Assembly: GCA_018268755.1 (NCBI GenBank)
Contig: JAFDVW010000018.1
Span: forward strand, 121,096 to 185,095
DNA from: Acidobacteriota bacterium
GTDB lineage: Bacteria > Acidobacteriota > Terriglobia > Terriglobales > Acidobacteriaceae
Direction: 5' to 3'
DNA length: 64,000 nucleotides
The position numbers and the translations under genes were made by a program. Below the pieces are notes generated by a model that was not told the origin of the DNA, made no database searches, and saw only the letters and a list, made by a program, of their open reading frames with translations. The stretch's first letter is position 1. The number at the start of each line of letters is the position of its first letter. This document shows, one piece after another, positions 8,391 to 17,306 of this stretch.

Positions 8391-9548
8391 CTAAATCGCC
8401 GCCAGAGCCTGGTCCAGATCGGCCAGGATGTCTTCGACATTCTCGATCCCGACGGAAATGCGCACCAGGCCATCCGTAATGCCGATGGCCTTTCTTCCCT
8501 TTTCGCCCAGCGCGGCATGGGTCATGGTGGCGGGATGAGAAATCAGCGTCTCCACACCGCCCAGCGACTCGGCCAAGCAGCAGACGCGGACCTTCTTCAA
8601 TAGCTTTTTGGCATGGTTCAGAGAACCAGTCTCGAAGGTGATCATGGAACCGTAGCCCGTCATCTGACGCTGCGCCAGCTCATGCTGGGGATGCGCCGCC
8701 AGTCCGGGATAAAAGACTTTCTTCACCTTCTTGTGCCGCGCCAGATAATCTGCCACAGCGCGGCCATTGTGGTCGTGCTGCTCCATGCGGACGGCCAGGG
8801 TTTTTACCCCGCGCAGAATCAGCCAGCACTCAAAGGGTGAAAGAATCGCGCCCGCGGCCTTCTGGATAAACGCCAGCTTCTCCGCCTGCTCAGGCTTGGT
8901 GCACACCACCACCCCGCCCAGCCCATCGCTGTGTCCATTGAGAAATTTCGTGGTGGAGTGCACCACCATGTCGGCGCCCAGCGCAATGGGCTGCTGGAAG
9001 TAGGGCGACATGAAGGTGTTGTCCACCACCAGTTCGACTTTTTTGCGGCGGCAAATCTGGCTGATGGCGGGAATATCGCTGATCGACATCAGCGGATTGG
9101 TCGGCGTCTCGATGTACACCATCCGCGTGTTCTTACGAATGGCCCGCTCTACGTTGACCGCCACCGTGGTATCGACGTAGGTGAACTCCATGCCGTAGCC
9201 GGTCAGCACCTGGTTGAACAGACGGGGCACGCCGCCATAGAGGTCGTGCCCGCATACCACGTGGTCTCCCGCCTTCAACATGGTGCAAAGCGCGTTGACC
9301 GCGGCCATACCGCTGCCGAACACGCGGGCCGCAATTCCGCCCTCCAGCGAGGCCAGATTCTCTTCCAGGCGGGTGCGGGTTGGGTTCGAGACACGGGCAT
9401 ACTCGTAACCCTTGTTCTTGCCAAGCTCCTCCTGCGCGTAGGTCGAGGTCGGATAAATCGCCGGCGAGACGGCGCCGGTTTCCGCATCGGGATACTGGCC
9501 GTCGTGAATGGCGCGGGTGGCAAAACCTAAATTCGTTTTCTTGTTCAT
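8391..9548 (-). CDS. mccB: Cystathionine gamma-lyase / gamma-synthase family PLP enzyme
   Basis: This 385-residue enzyme belongs to the Cys/Met-metabolism PLP family. The Schiff-base lysine is Lys201 in HSTTKFLNGHSD. The cofactor-phosphate motif FGSGMAAV, the ring-stacking segment DLYGG and the C-terminal SLGGVETLISHPATMTHA are intact. In-frame starts at 9581 and 9548 exist; MNKKTNLGFATRAIHDG from 9548 fits the family best. It lies 68 bp downstream of a cysteine/cystathionine beta-synthase-like gene. That pairing is the mccA-mccB arrangement for reverse transsulfuration (homocysteine to cysteine via cystathionine). The choice between gamma-lyase and gamma-synthase rests on context, so the symbol is tentative. 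Confidence 0.85.
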   Translation of the reverse strand: MNKKTNLGFATRAIHDGQYPDAETGAVSPAIYPTSTYAQEELGKNKGYEYARVSNPTRTRLEENLASLEGGIAARVFGSGMAAVNALCTMLKAGDHVVCGHDLYGGVPRLFNQVLTGYGMEFTYVDTTVAVNVERAIRKNTRMVYIETPTNPLMSISDIPAISQICRRKKVELVVDNTFMSPYFQQPIALGADMVVHSTTKFLNGHSDGLGGVVVCTKPEQAEKLAFIQKAAGAILSPFECWLILRGVKTLAVRMEQHDHNGRAVADYLARHKKVKKVFYPGLAAHPQHELAQRQMTGYGSMITFETGSLNHAKKLLKKVRVCCLAESLGGVETLISHPATMTHAALGEKGRKAIGITDGLVRISVGIENVEDILADLDQALAAI

Positions 9549-9616
9549 GGATGGGTTCTCAGAATCAGCCTCACGCTGCACGGCAAATGAGGACTCCCGC
9601 CGGGGACGGGGAAATT

Positions 9617-10612
9617 CTAAACGCCGCCCTCAAAAATCTTCTTGGATAAATATCGTTCCGCGGAATCCGGAATAATGGTCGCGACTCGCTTGCCGGCCCC
9701 CAGTTTTGCCGCCACATGCAAGGCGGCGAACACATTGGCTCCGCCGCTTGAACCGGCCAGCACGCCTTCCTGCGCGGCCAGCTTCTTCACCGTGGCAAAG
9801 GCGTTTTCGTCGTTCACCATCAGGACTTCATCGCACACCGAGGCATCAAAATTCCTGGGAATGAAGCTGGCTCCGATGCCCTCGACCTTATGCGTGCCGG
9901 GCTGGCCCCCTCCAAACACCGATCCCTGCGTTTCCACCAAATAGGCCCGTGCCTGCGGCAGCTTTTCCTTCACCAAACGCGCAATGCCGGTAAAGGTACC
10001 GGCGGTGCCGGCGCCGATCACGACGGCATCGATTTCGCCATCCATCTGGGCGAACAACTCCTGCGCCGTGGTCGCATAGTGATAGTCGGGGTTGGCCGGG
10101 TTCTCAAACTGACCGGCCATAAACGCGCCCGGGAGTTTGGCGGCCAGCTCCTGCGCGCGCCGGATGGCGCCGCCCATGCCCTCGGCGTCAGGGGTGCGCG
10201 TGACCTCCGCGCCCAGGGCCCGCATGATGATGACTTTCTCCTCGGAAAAGCGCTCAGGAACAAACAGCGCCACCTTGTAGCCGCGATTGACGCCGATCAA
10301 TGCCAAACCAATGCCGGTATTGCCCGCCGTGGCTTCAATGATGGTGCCGCCAGGTTTGAGCTTGCCTTCTTCTTCGGCGCGGCGAATGATGCCGATGGCG
10401 GCGCGGTCTTTGACGCTGCCGCCGGGATTGAGATATTCCAGCTTGGCAAAGACCGCGGCCGACCCGGCGGGAACCATGCGCTTGAGCTGAAGCAACGGAG
10501 TGCCGCCCACCAGCTGGGTGATGTCGTCGCTGACGCGGCCGATATTTTTTTCGTCTCGCACCCTACAGGGTACGAGCCGGGCCCGGGCAGCGTCAATTGC
10601 TGGGCGAAGCAC
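9617..10612 (-). CDS. Cysteine synthase / cystathionine beta-synthase-like PLP enzyme
   Basis: This is a fold-type II PLP enzyme related to CysK, CysM and MccA. It condenses an activated serine with sulfide or homocysteine. The PLP lysine is in NPGGSVKDRAA, the substrate loop is EATAGNTGIGLA, the phosphate-binding glycine loop is GAGTAGTFTG and a late GSSGGANV is present. No CBS regulatory domains follow. The 331-residue form starts at ATG 10612; an in-frame GTG at 10561 gives MRDEKNIGRVSDDITQLVGG, nearer the usual N-terminus. The gene lies 19 bp after the VWA gene and 68 bp before the gamma-lyase gene, so all are probably one operon. Pairing with the lyase favours an MccA-like role. Confidence 0.87.
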   Translation of the reverse strand: MLRPAIDAARARLVPCRVRDEKNIGRVSDDITQLVGGTPLLQLKRMVPAGSAAVFAKLEYLNPGGSVKDRAAIGIIRRAEEEGKLKPGGTIIEATAGNTGIGLALIGVNRGYKVALFVPERFSEEKVIIMRALGAEVTRTPDAEGMGGAIRRAQELAAKLPGAFMAGQFENPANPDYHYATTAQELFAQMDGEIDAVVIGAGTAGTFTGIARLVKEKLPQARAYLVETQGSVFGGGQPGTHKVEGIGASFIPRNFDASVCDEVLMVNDENAFATVKKLAAQEGVLAGSSGGANVFAALHVAAKLGAGKRVATIIPDSAERYLSKKIFEGGV

Positions 10613-10631
10613 CCGCGGGAAATTCGGTTTC

Positions 10632-11657
10632 TTATTTTCCGCCCTTGGACGGTTCCGCGTTGGCGTAGTAGCCGCTGCGGGTGCGCACGGTAAGCTTTTT
10701 ATAACCTTTGGCCTTGGCTTCCACTTTCACCATGCGATAGCCGCCGCTGTTTTTGGGATTAGTGGGCTTGTAGCCCAGAGTGTATTGATTGCGGATGTCG
10801 TGGGCGACGGTGCTGCTGATCTCATCGACTTCATCCAGCGTCTTGGGCAGAAAGGCCATGCCCCCGGTGCGTTCGGCGATGGTCTGCAGGGCGCGGCGGG
10901 CGCGCCGCTGCCGCTCTTCCCCTAACAACCCGATGGCATACACGGTAGGACCATTTTCCTGTTGCAGACGCTCTACCGCCTGCTCCAGGCTCTCCCGGCT
11001 GGCATTGTCGTCTCCATCGGTAACGATGAAGATCACCTTCTTCTGCAGCTTGGCATACTTCACCAGATGGTCGACCGAAGCCACCAGCGCGTCATACAGC
11101 GCCGTGCCCCCGCGGGTATCGACTTTCTCCAGCGCGTCCTGCAGCTTGCGGATGTTGCCGGTAAAGTCCTGATCGAGGTAGTACTCATCGTTGAAGTTCA
11201 CGATGAAGACCTGGTCCTGAGGATTGCTGCTGCGCACCAGGTTGAGCGCCGCCTTGTTGACCTTGTCGCGCTTTTCCCGCATGGACCCGGAGTTATCAAT
11301 CACGATGCCCATGGCCACGGGAATGTCTTCGTGGCGAAACGAGGTCATAGTCTGGGCCTGGCCGTCCTCGTAGACGGTGAAGGCATTGCGCGGCAAGTTC
11401 GTGACCAGGTGGTTCTTATCGTCCACCACGGTGGCGTGCAGGACCACCTCCTCGACTTCCTTTTTGAAGACGAAGACGCTGCTGTCCCCACTTTGGGAAT
11501 CCGCTTCCGGAGTGGCGCTCTGGGCCGGCGGAGTCGCGGGCGGAGCCGCGGGCGCAGCCGGAGGCTGGGAGGCCGGCGGAGTTTCCTGTCCGCCCACTCC
11601 GCTTACACAGAAAAAGATGACCAGAAAAAGTACGACCAGATTATTCCGTAGGCGCAT
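10632..11657 (-). CDS. Secreted VWFA-related (Acidobacterial-type) protein, second of a pair
   Basis: This 341-residue protein has a Sec signal (MRLRNNLVVLFLVIFFCVSG), a Pro/Ala-rich linker (about 25-55) and a von Willebrand A domain. The MIDAS motif DNSGSM is complete, and the later metal-site Thr/Asp region includes RGGTALYDAL and IVTDGDDNAS. The C-terminal extension DIRNQYTLGYKPTNPKNSGG is the hallmark of the VWFA-related domain described from Acidobacteria. Its start overlaps the stop of the upstream paralogue by 17 bases, so translation is likely coupled. Function is unknown; binding or assembly of extracytoplasmic partners is the family expectation. Confidence 0.85.
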   Translation of the reverse strand: MRLRNNLVVLFLVIFFCVSGVGGQETPPASQPPAAPAAPPATPPAQSATPEADSQSGDSSVFVFKKEVEEVVLHATVVDDKNHLVTNLPRNAFTVYEDGQAQTMTSFRHEDIPVAMGIVIDNSGSMREKRDKVNKAALNLVRSSNPQDQVFIVNFNDEYYLDQDFTGNIRKLQDALEKVDTRGGTALYDALVASVDHLVKYAKLQKKVIFIVTDGDDNASRESLEQAVERLQQENGPTVYAIGLLGEERQRRARRALQTIAERTGGMAFLPKTLDEVDEISSTVAHDIRNQYTLGYKPTNPKNSGGYRMVKVEAKAKGYKKLTVRTRSGYYANAEPSKGGK

Positions 11658-12753
11658 AGTAGCCCGTCTTGGCATAAACCTTGAGCGGCGGCAGTCCTTT
11701 TGGAGGCGTAAGCTTCACTTTTATCTTATGCCATTTGCCATCACGCGCTGGGTTCTTTGGACGGTACCCAAGGACATATTGGTTGCGTAGTTCGATACCT
11801 ATTTTTGTGGCCACGTCGGCCAGGTCGTTGGGGTTGTCGATGGTAAATGCCCGGCCCCCCGTCACTTCCGTGATGTCGGTGAGCAGGGTGGGGCCTAAAC
11901 GCTCTTCCTCGGTGGGGAAATAATGGTCGTAAATACCGATGGCATAGATCAGTACGTCGGCTTCCCTCACCAAAGACTTGATCTCGCCTTCGGTATAGCG
12001 GCTGTGGTTGTCGCCACCGTCAGAGATGATCAGCAACGCCTTCTTGGAATATTTGGCCTGCCGCATCTTGCTCAGCCCGAGGTAAATAGCGTCGAGCAAG
12101 GCGGTCCGGCCCTTGGGAACGGTAAAGATGAGTTTGCTCTGGATGTCTTCCACCGACTGGGTAAAGTCAGAGATCTGCTCCGGCTGGTCGGCGAAGGTAA
12201 TCATGAAGAACTCGTCCTGCGGATTGGCGGTCTTGAAGAACTCGCCAACGGCTTCGCGGGCCCGTTCAATCTTGCTGCCCATACTGCCGCTCATGTCGAA
12301 AATCACGCCCAGGGACACCGGGGCATCTTCGCTGGAAAAGTGACGGATTTCCTGCTCTTCCTTGCCCTCGAACAGGGAAAAGTTCTCTTTGTCCAGGCCC
12401 GTGACCAGGCGGTTCAGGGGGTCGGTAATGGTGACCGGCACCAGCACGAGGTCGACGCTGACCTTCATGGGCTTGGTATGGGTACGCAGGGCCGGATCGA
12501 CCAACGGCTCCTCTTTGGGCTTAAGCGGCTCAACTCGTGGATTTACATGGACATCGTCGGTATTGCCTTGCGCCCGGGCGAGCGGAACCAGGCTGAGGGC
12601 ACAAGCCAGAAAGAAAAGTAAGAAGGCCAGGAGGGGAGACAGGGATGAATTCGAGCGCGCAGCAAGTCCGCTCAGGGTCCGGGAGGGGGCCGAGTAGCCG
12701 TTCCTTGCAAGCCGCCCAGGGCAAGCTGACTCGCGCCCAACTTGGCGCGCCAT
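11641..12753 (-). CDS. Secreted VWFA-related (Acidobacterial-type) protein, first of a pair
   Basis: This 370-residue paralogue of the following gene has an N-terminal basic region and a hydrophobic export segment (LSPLLAFLLFFLACALSLVP) ending near ARAQG. The VWA domain carries the MIDAS sequence FDMSGSMGSK, then KGRTALLDAIYLGLS and IISDGGDNHSRY. The end shows IELRNQYVLGYRPKNPARDG as in the Acidobacterial VWFA family. The reading frame stays open far upstream over the divergent DUF1015 gene, but ATG 12753 follows GAGG at a proper distance, and residues beyond it have no signal-peptide logic. It is the first gene of the minus-strand operon with the second VWA protein and the two sulfur-amino-acid enzymes. 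Confidence 0.83.
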   Translation of the reverse strand: MARQVGRESACPGRLARNGYSAPSRTLSGLAARSNSSLSPLLAFLLFFLACALSLVPLARAQGNTDDVHVNPRVEPLKPKEEPLVDPALRTHTKPMKVSVDLVLVPVTITDPLNRLVTGLDKENFSLFEGKEEQEIRHFSSEDAPVSLGVIFDMSGSMGSKIERAREAVGEFFKTANPQDEFFMITFADQPEQISDFTQSVEDIQSKLIFTVPKGRTALLDAIYLGLSKMRQAKYSKKALLIISDGGDNHSRYTEGEIKSLVREADVLIYAIGIYDHYFPTEEERLGPTLLTDITEVTGGRAFTIDNPNDLADVATKIGIELRNQYVLGYRPKNPARDGKWHKIKVKLTPPKGLPPLKVYAKTGYYAPTE

Positions 12754-12889
12754 AAAAACCTCGGTGCCAGTGATCGTAACATAGCCGGCGGAACCCGGGA
12801 GCAGCCATTTTGTGAACAAATTGGCCTTGCTCTGCAAAGCTTTGCCTAACCGGCAGGCCGGCCATTCGCCGGAATTTCCCTTCATCTTG

Positions 12890-12895
12890 TACAAT
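12890..12895 (+). promoter_or_regulatory. TACAAT -10 box close to the DUF1015 start
   Basis: TACAAT lies 14 bases before the ATG at 12910 with no Shine-Dalgarno between them, so the transcript probably starts at or within a few bases of the start codon. No convincing -35 is visible. The box sits in the 156-bp spacer shared with the divergent VWA operon. Confidence 0.4.
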
Positions 12896-12909
12896 CTCTG
12901 GTTCCCATC

Positions 12910-14208
12910 ATGGCCCATATCGAACCTTTTCGCGCGTTTCGTTATGATCCGGCACGGGTTTCCCCCGCGGACGTGATCACTCAACCCTATGACAAAATCA
13001 CCCCTGAGATGCAGGAGAAGTACTATGCGGCTAGTCCGTATAACCTGGTCCGCGTGATCTTGGGGAAACAGCACGCCACCGACCATTCCGGGGACAATAC
13101 CTATACCCGGGCTGCCCATTCGTTCCAAAGCTGGCGCAAGGAAGGCGTCCTCAAACAGGATGGCGAGCCCTCCCTCTATGCCTACTGGCAGAAGTTCACA
13201 GTCCCGGGCAGCTCGACCGAGCTGGAACGGAAAGGTTTCATCGCGCTGGGGAAAATTGAGGAGTACGCCGCCGGCGTGGTCTACCGCCACGAGCAGACCC
13301 TCTCCAAGCCCAAAGCCGACCGCCTGGACCTGTTGCGGGCGACCCGCGCCCATTTCGGGCAAATCTTCATGCTGTATAGCGACCCGTCGGCAGAGATCGA
13401 AAATGCCCTGGCCTCTCCGGGCCAGCCCGCGCTGGAAATGCACGATGAATACGGCGTGCTGCACCGGGTGTGGAAGGTCTCGGACCCGCGCCTGATCGCG
13501 CTGGTGCAGGACAAGATGCGGAACAAAAAGCTCATCATCGCCGACGGCCACCATCGTTATGAGACGGCGCTAAACTACCGCAATGAGCGGCGGGCCGCCG
13601 CCCCGGACAAAGGGCCGGCCCCCTATGATCTGCTGATGATGACCTTCGTGAACATGGACAGCCCTGGCCTGCTGATCCTGCCCACCCACCGTGTAGTGCA
13701 TGGCCTCAGCGGATTTTCGCCCGACGCCCTGCGCGCCGAAGCCGGTAAATACTTCAGCGTGGAAGAAGCCGACCCAACCCTGGATGCCGTGCGGGCGCAG
13801 GGCATCCTACGCGAGTCCGGCCGGGTTGGATCCTCGCTACTGGCGGTGATGAAGGACCGCGTTTTCCTGCTCAGCAAGCCCAAAGCCGCGGGACAGGAAA
13901 TTTTCGGCGATTATTCCCTGCAGCAACAATCGCTGGATGTGGTGCAGTTGCACAAGTGCCTACTGGAAAAGGCCCTGGGACTTTCCGAGGAATCCATCCG
14001 CAATCAGGAGAACCTGCGCTACATTCGCAGTGCCGCCGAATCCATCGAACTGGTCCGCAGCGGAAAGGCCAACGTGGCGTTTTTGATGAATGCCGCACGC
14101 ATGGAACAGATCCGCGACATCGCCTTCGCCAATCAGGTGATGCCGCAAAAGTCCACGGACTTTTACCCTAAACTGCTCACCGGCGTTACGGTCTATGCCC
14201 TGGAGTAA
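12910..14208 (+). CDS. DUF1015 family protein
   Basis: This 432-residue cytoplasmic protein matches DUF1015 along its length. It opens with MAHIEPFRAFRYDPARV followed by VITQPYDKITPEMQEKY, the conserved family start. The central signature IADGHHRYETALNYRNER is present, and the C-terminal part keeps LMNAARMEQIRDIAFA and MPQKSTDFYPKLLTG. The family is widespread and linked in some lineages to serine/phosphoserine metabolism, but its biochemical role is not secure, and I assign none. The last 14 bases overlap the start of an envelope amidase gene, so it heads an operon with that gene and the GerMN gene. Confidence 0.9.
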   Translation: MAHIEPFRAFRYDPARVSPADVITQPYDKITPEMQEKYYAASPYNLVRVILGKQHATDHSGDNTYTRAAHSFQSWRKEGVLKQDGEPSLYAYWQKFTVPGSSTELERKGFIALGKIEEYAAGVVYRHEQTLSKPKADRLDLLRATRAHFGQIFMLYSDPSAEIENALASPGQPALEMHDEYGVLHRVWKVSDPRLIALVQDKMRNKKLIIADGHHRYETALNYRNERRAAAPDKGPAPYDLLMMTFVNMDSPGLLILPTHRVVHGLSGFSPDALRAEAGKYFSVEEADPTLDAVRAQGILRESGRVGSSLLAVMKDRVFLLSKPKAAGQEIFGDYSLQQQSLDVVQLHKCLLEKALGLSEESIRNQENLRYIRSAAESIELVRSGKANVAFLMNAARMEQIRDIAFANQVMPQKSTDFYPKLLTGVTVYALE

Positions 14209-15628
14209 GCACCCGCCGCGCGAGGCCCGGTTGGGCCTCGCCTTGTTTTGCCTGGCCGGGATCTCCGCGCTTTCCGCTTTTCTGCTTTCCGCCGCACCTC
14301 TGGACGAAAAACGCATCTCCATCTTTTCCACCGTCGCCAACTACACCTTGCCGGTGGTGGAGCGCAATGGCGTGGATTACACCGGACTTCTGGAGCTGCT
14401 CGAGCCTCTGGGCGGGGTCAGCGCCCGGCTGGACAACCAGCGCTGGAAGATGCGTTACAACAATGTCGACGGCGAGTTTCTCCCCGGACAGAACTATGCC
14501 CGGGTAGCGGGACAGTCCATCCCACTCAAAGCCCCCTTCCTGCTGGAAAATAATCGCGGCCTGGTGCCGCTTACTTCTATTCCGACAATTCTGCCCCGGT
14601 TTCTGGGTGGCCCGGTCAGCTTCCGCGAAGCCTCGCGACGGCTGTTCATCGGGAACGTAGGCGTTCACTTCACCGCCCAGGCCAACCGCAATGCCGGGCC
14701 GCGTCTGGTGCTGGATTTCACTTCTCCGGTCAATCCTATGGTGGCGACCGAACCCGGCAAGCTGCGCATGGTGTTCTCGCACGAGCCGCTGCTGGGGCCC
14801 GGAACGCATACCCTCACCTTTGGACTCCCCGCCATTCCCTCCGCCACCTACAGCGAGAATAACGGCGTGGCGGAGATCGCGGTGACCGGCAGCGTGCCCT
14901 TGTTCGCCAGCTTCAGCAATGATGGACGCACCATCACCATCACGCCCGCGCCGCAGGCGCCGGCCACGCCCCTGCTGCCCGCTGCCGCGCCCACTCCGGC
15001 CCCTGCGCCGGCTGTGGCCAATCTGCCGCCGCCCGCCGTTCCGCAGTACTTTGCCGTAGTGGACGCGGCCCACGGGGGCGCAGAAACCGGCGCCTTTCTT
15101 TCCCCGCAGCTCGCGGAAAAGGACGTCACCCTAAGCTTCGCGCGCGCCCTGCGCCAGCAGCTGCAAAGTCGTGGATTGCCCGCCCTGGTGCTGCGCGATG
15201 GCGATGCCACCCTCAGCCTGGACCAGCGCGCCAGCTTGACCAACCAGACCAAGCCATCGGTCTACTTGTGCATCCATGCCGTCTCCCAAGGCAACGGCGT
15301 TCAGGTCTATACCGCACTGCTGCCCATCGGGGGAGACAATCACGGGCCCTTTGTGGATTGGCAGACCGCGCAATCTTCCCTGCGGGCCGTAAGCCAAAAA
15401 ATCGCTGTGCAGATGGCTGGCGCTCTGCAGAAGAACCAGATCACGGCCCGCATCCAGCAAGCCCCGCTACGGCCGCTGAACAATCTGACGGTGCCGGCGC
15501 TGGCCATCGAAATTGCGCCCCCGGCCGGCGGCGTGCCGGAGCTGGCTTCTTCCGCTTATCAACAGTCGGTGGCCATTGCCGTGACCAACGCCCTGGTCAC
15601 CGCCCGCATGCAGGGGGACCTGCCATGA
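14195..15628 (+). CDS. N-acetylmuramoyl-L-alanine amidase (Amidase_3) with N-terminal copper-amine-oxidase-like domain
   Basis: This 477-residue envelope enzyme would cut the amide between N-acetylmuramic acid and L-alanine in peptidoglycan. An N-terminal hydrophobic segment (LGLALFCLAGISALSAFLL) directs export. Residues 45-150 resemble the Cu-amine-oxidase N-terminal-like module (LPVVERNGVDYTGLLELLEP). Residues 150-250 resemble an AMIN-like beta region, and a Pro/Ala linker follows at about 250-280. In the C-terminal Amidase_3 domain the zinc ligands are seen as VVDAAHGGAETGA, QLAEKDVTLSF and YLCIHA, with the catalytic Glu in ALAIEIAPP. The start overlaps DUF1015 by 14 bases and the stop overlaps the next gene by ATGA. 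Confidence 0.88.
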   Translation: MPWSKHPPREARLGLALFCLAGISALSAFLLSAAPLDEKRISIFSTVANYTLPVVERNGVDYTGLLELLEPLGGVSARLDNQRWKMRYNNVDGEFLPGQNYARVAGQSIPLKAPFLLENNRGLVPLTSIPTILPRFLGGPVSFREASRRLFIGNVGVHFTAQANRNAGPRLVLDFTSPVNPMVATEPGKLRMVFSHEPLLGPGTHTLTFGLPAIPSATYSENNGVAEIAVTGSVPLFASFSNDGRTITITPAPQAPATPLLPAAAPTPAPAPAVANLPPPAVPQYFAVVDAAHGGAETGAFLSPQLAEKDVTLSFARALRQQLQSRGLPALVLRDGDATLSLDQRASLTNQTKPSVYLCIHAVSQGNGVQVYTALLPIGGDNHGPFVDWQTAQSSLRAVSQKIAVQMAGALQKNQITARIQQAPLRPLNNLTVPALAIEIAPPAGGVPELASSAYQQSVAIAVTNALVTARMQGDLP

Positions 15629-16230
15629 TTCCCCGTCATCTGCTGATCGGCACCGGATTTCTTTTGCTGCTGACTGTGGGGATTGGTTTCTTTGCCTGGC
15701 GTACCCGTGGGCGGGTACGTCAGGAGGGCGCCGTCCCCCTCGCCGCCGATGAACGTCCGGTTGCCCCCCCGGCTTCAGGACCGACGGAGCAAGCCACACT
15801 CTTGGTTGCCGATGACACGTCCGGCGCGCTGCGCGCGCAAAGCGCCCGCATTCCTCTGCCCTCCGGACGCCAGCAACGCGCGCAGGAGTTGCTGCGCGCA
15901 TTGCTGGATGTCTATCTCGGCCCCAATTCACCGCATCCCCTGGGCGTGGGCTCAGAGATTCGCGACGTCTATCTGGTCGATCCCGGGCTGGTGGTCATCG
16001 ACGTCAACGCCGCCTTTGCCGACAGCCACCGTTCCGGCATTCAAGTGGAAGAGTTGACGGTGGTCTCCCTGATCCAGACTCTCTCGGCGAACATTCCGGG
16101 GATTCTGCGGGCAAAGATTCTGGTGGACGGCAAAGAACGCGAAACCCTGGCCGGTCACGCCGACCTTACCAACTTCTACGATGTGGCCAGTGTCAACCAG
16201 CTGGCAAGCCAGATGGGCGCCGGACAGTAG
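15625..16230 (+). CDS. GerMN-domain membrane-anchored protein
   Basis: This 201-residue protein starts at ATG 15625, overlapping the amidase stop (ATGA). An N-terminal transmembrane anchor (LLIGTGFLLLLTVGIGFFAW) is followed by a short linker and a GerMN domain (about 65-185): RAQELLRALLDVYLGPN, IRDVYLVDPGLVVIDVNAAF and EELTVVSLIQTLSANIPGI. GerMN domains occur in spore-germination protein GerM and in envelope proteins of non-sporulating bacteria beside Amidase_3 genes. The coupling to a peptidoglycan amidase here supports a shared cell-wall role. A longer in-frame reading from 15268 is antisense-free but overlaps the amidase and lacks a ribosome site. Confidence 0.85.
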   Translation: MIPRHLLIGTGFLLLLTVGIGFFAWRTRGRVRQEGAVPLAADERPVAPPASGPTEQATLLVADDTSGALRAQSARIPLPSGRQQRAQELLRALLDVYLGPNSPHPLGVGSEIRDVYLVDPGLVVIDVNAAFADSHRSGIQVEELTVVSLIQTLSANIPGILRAKILVDGKERETLAGHADLTNFYDVASVNQLASQMGAGQ

Positions 16231-16259
16231 AAACCTCTGGGACGCTTGAATAGCTCCCC

Positions 16260-16350
16260 TTGTCATTTCGAGGAACATCCTGTGCTGTGAGCAATCTGCT
16301 GTGGCGCAGCAAATCAGCTCCTCTCCCCGGCAGGAGAGCCGGAATGACAA
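16260..16350. repeat. REP-like palindromic intergenic element
   Basis: The ends TTGTCATT (16260-16267) and AATGACAA (16343-16350) are perfect inverted repeats, and the interior holds further small hairpins (CTCCT..AGGAG near 16318-16336). The layout resembles dispersed palindromic intergenic repeats of soil bacteria. It sits between the GerMN gene and rph. Confidence 0.55.
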
Positions 16351-16400
16351 CACATCACAAAGGTGACCGAGGACTACGCTTTCCTCAGGCAAGCTTCATT

Positions 16401-16406
16401 TACAAT
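16401..16406 (+). promoter_or_regulatory. TACAAT -10 box, probable leaderless start of rph
   Basis: TACAAT ends eight bases before the rph ATG at 16415, and there is no room for a Shine-Dalgarno. Transcription initiating seven or eight bases after the box would begin at the start codon. Confidence 0.5.
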
Positions 16407-16414
16407 CGCGGCGT

Positions 16415-17143
16415 ATGATCTATCGCTCTGACAATCGCACGCCGGAACAGATGCGGCCGGTGAAAATCACTCCTGATTTCATTCAAACCGCGGAAGGTTC
16501 CGCGCTGATCGAAGTGGGTCACACCCGCGTCATTTGTACCGCCTCCGTGGAAGAAACGGTGCCGCCGTTTCTGCGCAACAGCGGCAAAGGCTGGATCACC
16601 AGCGAATACGGCATGCTGCCCCGCGCCACTTTGACCCGCTCCTCGCGCGAGGCCAGCAAGGGCCGCCAAGGTGGCCGCACCCATGAAATTCAGCGCCTGA
16701 TCGGCCGTTCCCTGCGGTCCGTGGCCGACACGACCAAGCTGGGCGAACGTACCATCTTCATCGACTGCGATGTCATCCAGGCTGACGGTGGCACGCGTAC
16801 CGCTTCGATTACCGGGGCCTTTGTGGCCCTGGGGCTGGCATTGCGCAAGCTGGTCGAAGCCGGCACCCTGCCCGCCGTCCCCCTGAAGGGCTATGTAGCC
16901 GCCACCAGCATCGGCATTGTGGACGGAGAAATTTTGCTCGATCTTTGCTATGAGGAGGACTCCCGCGCCGACGTGGACATGAACTTCGTCATGACCGATG
17001 CGCAGAAGTTCGTCGAAGTGCAGGCCACGGCGGAACATCAGGTCTTCGATGAGGCGCAACTGGGCAAGATGATCGCTCTGGCCCGCAAGGGATGCGGCGA
17101 CCTGATCGCCCAGCAGCAGGCGATCCTGGGGAAGACTTTCTGA
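16415..17143 (+). CDS. rph: Ribonuclease PH
   Basis: RNase PH is a phosphorolytic 3'-5' exoribonuclease that trims the 3' ends of tRNA precursors and forms a hexameric ring. The 242-residue product has the family length and hallmarks: the start [18 protein letters not shown], the block [34 protein letters not shown] with the RNA/phosphate-binding basic residues, and [20 protein letters not shown] near the phosphate site. The closing metal-site Asp residues occur in [17 protein letters not shown]. The start codon follows a TACAAT box so closely that the mRNA is probably leaderless. A hairpin follows the stop. Confidence 0.96.
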   Translation: MIYRSDNRTPEQMRPVKITPDFIQTAEGSALIEVGHTRVICTASVEETVPPFLRNSGKGWITSEYGMLPRATLTRSSREASKGRQGGRTHEIQRLIGRSLRSVADTTKLGERTIFIDCDVIQADGGTRTASITGAFVALGLALRKLVEAGTLPAVPLKGYVAATSIGIVDGEILLDLCYEEDSRADVDMNFVMTDAQKFVEVQATAEHQVFDEAQLGKMIALARKGCGDLIAQQQAILGKTF

Positions 17144-17146
17144 AAT

Positions 17147-17197
17147 GCCGCTCCCGCCGCGGAGAAACGGCCGGCGCGAGCGGCTTTCCTTCCCTTT
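17147..17197 (+). terminator. Probable intrinsic terminator after rph
   Basis: GCCGCTC (17147-17153) pairs with GAGCGGC (17178-17184), with additional GC pairing inside the loop, followed by the pyrimidine tract TTTCCTTCCCTTT. The loop is long, so strength is uncertain. Confidence 0.55.
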
Positions 17198-17306
17198 CGA
17201 TTTCCTGCGATTCCATTTACAATAAAGGGCTGTCCTTCACTCATTTTGCTAACTGAGGGGCGGAACGGGCCCCACATTACAACTCACCACACAGTTGGAG
17301 GAAACT

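Noticed and set aside
12754-13554. N-terminal extension of the first VWA gene frame
   Set aside because: It is antisense to the conserved DUF1015 gene, and the signal-peptide start at 12753 has a ribosome site.
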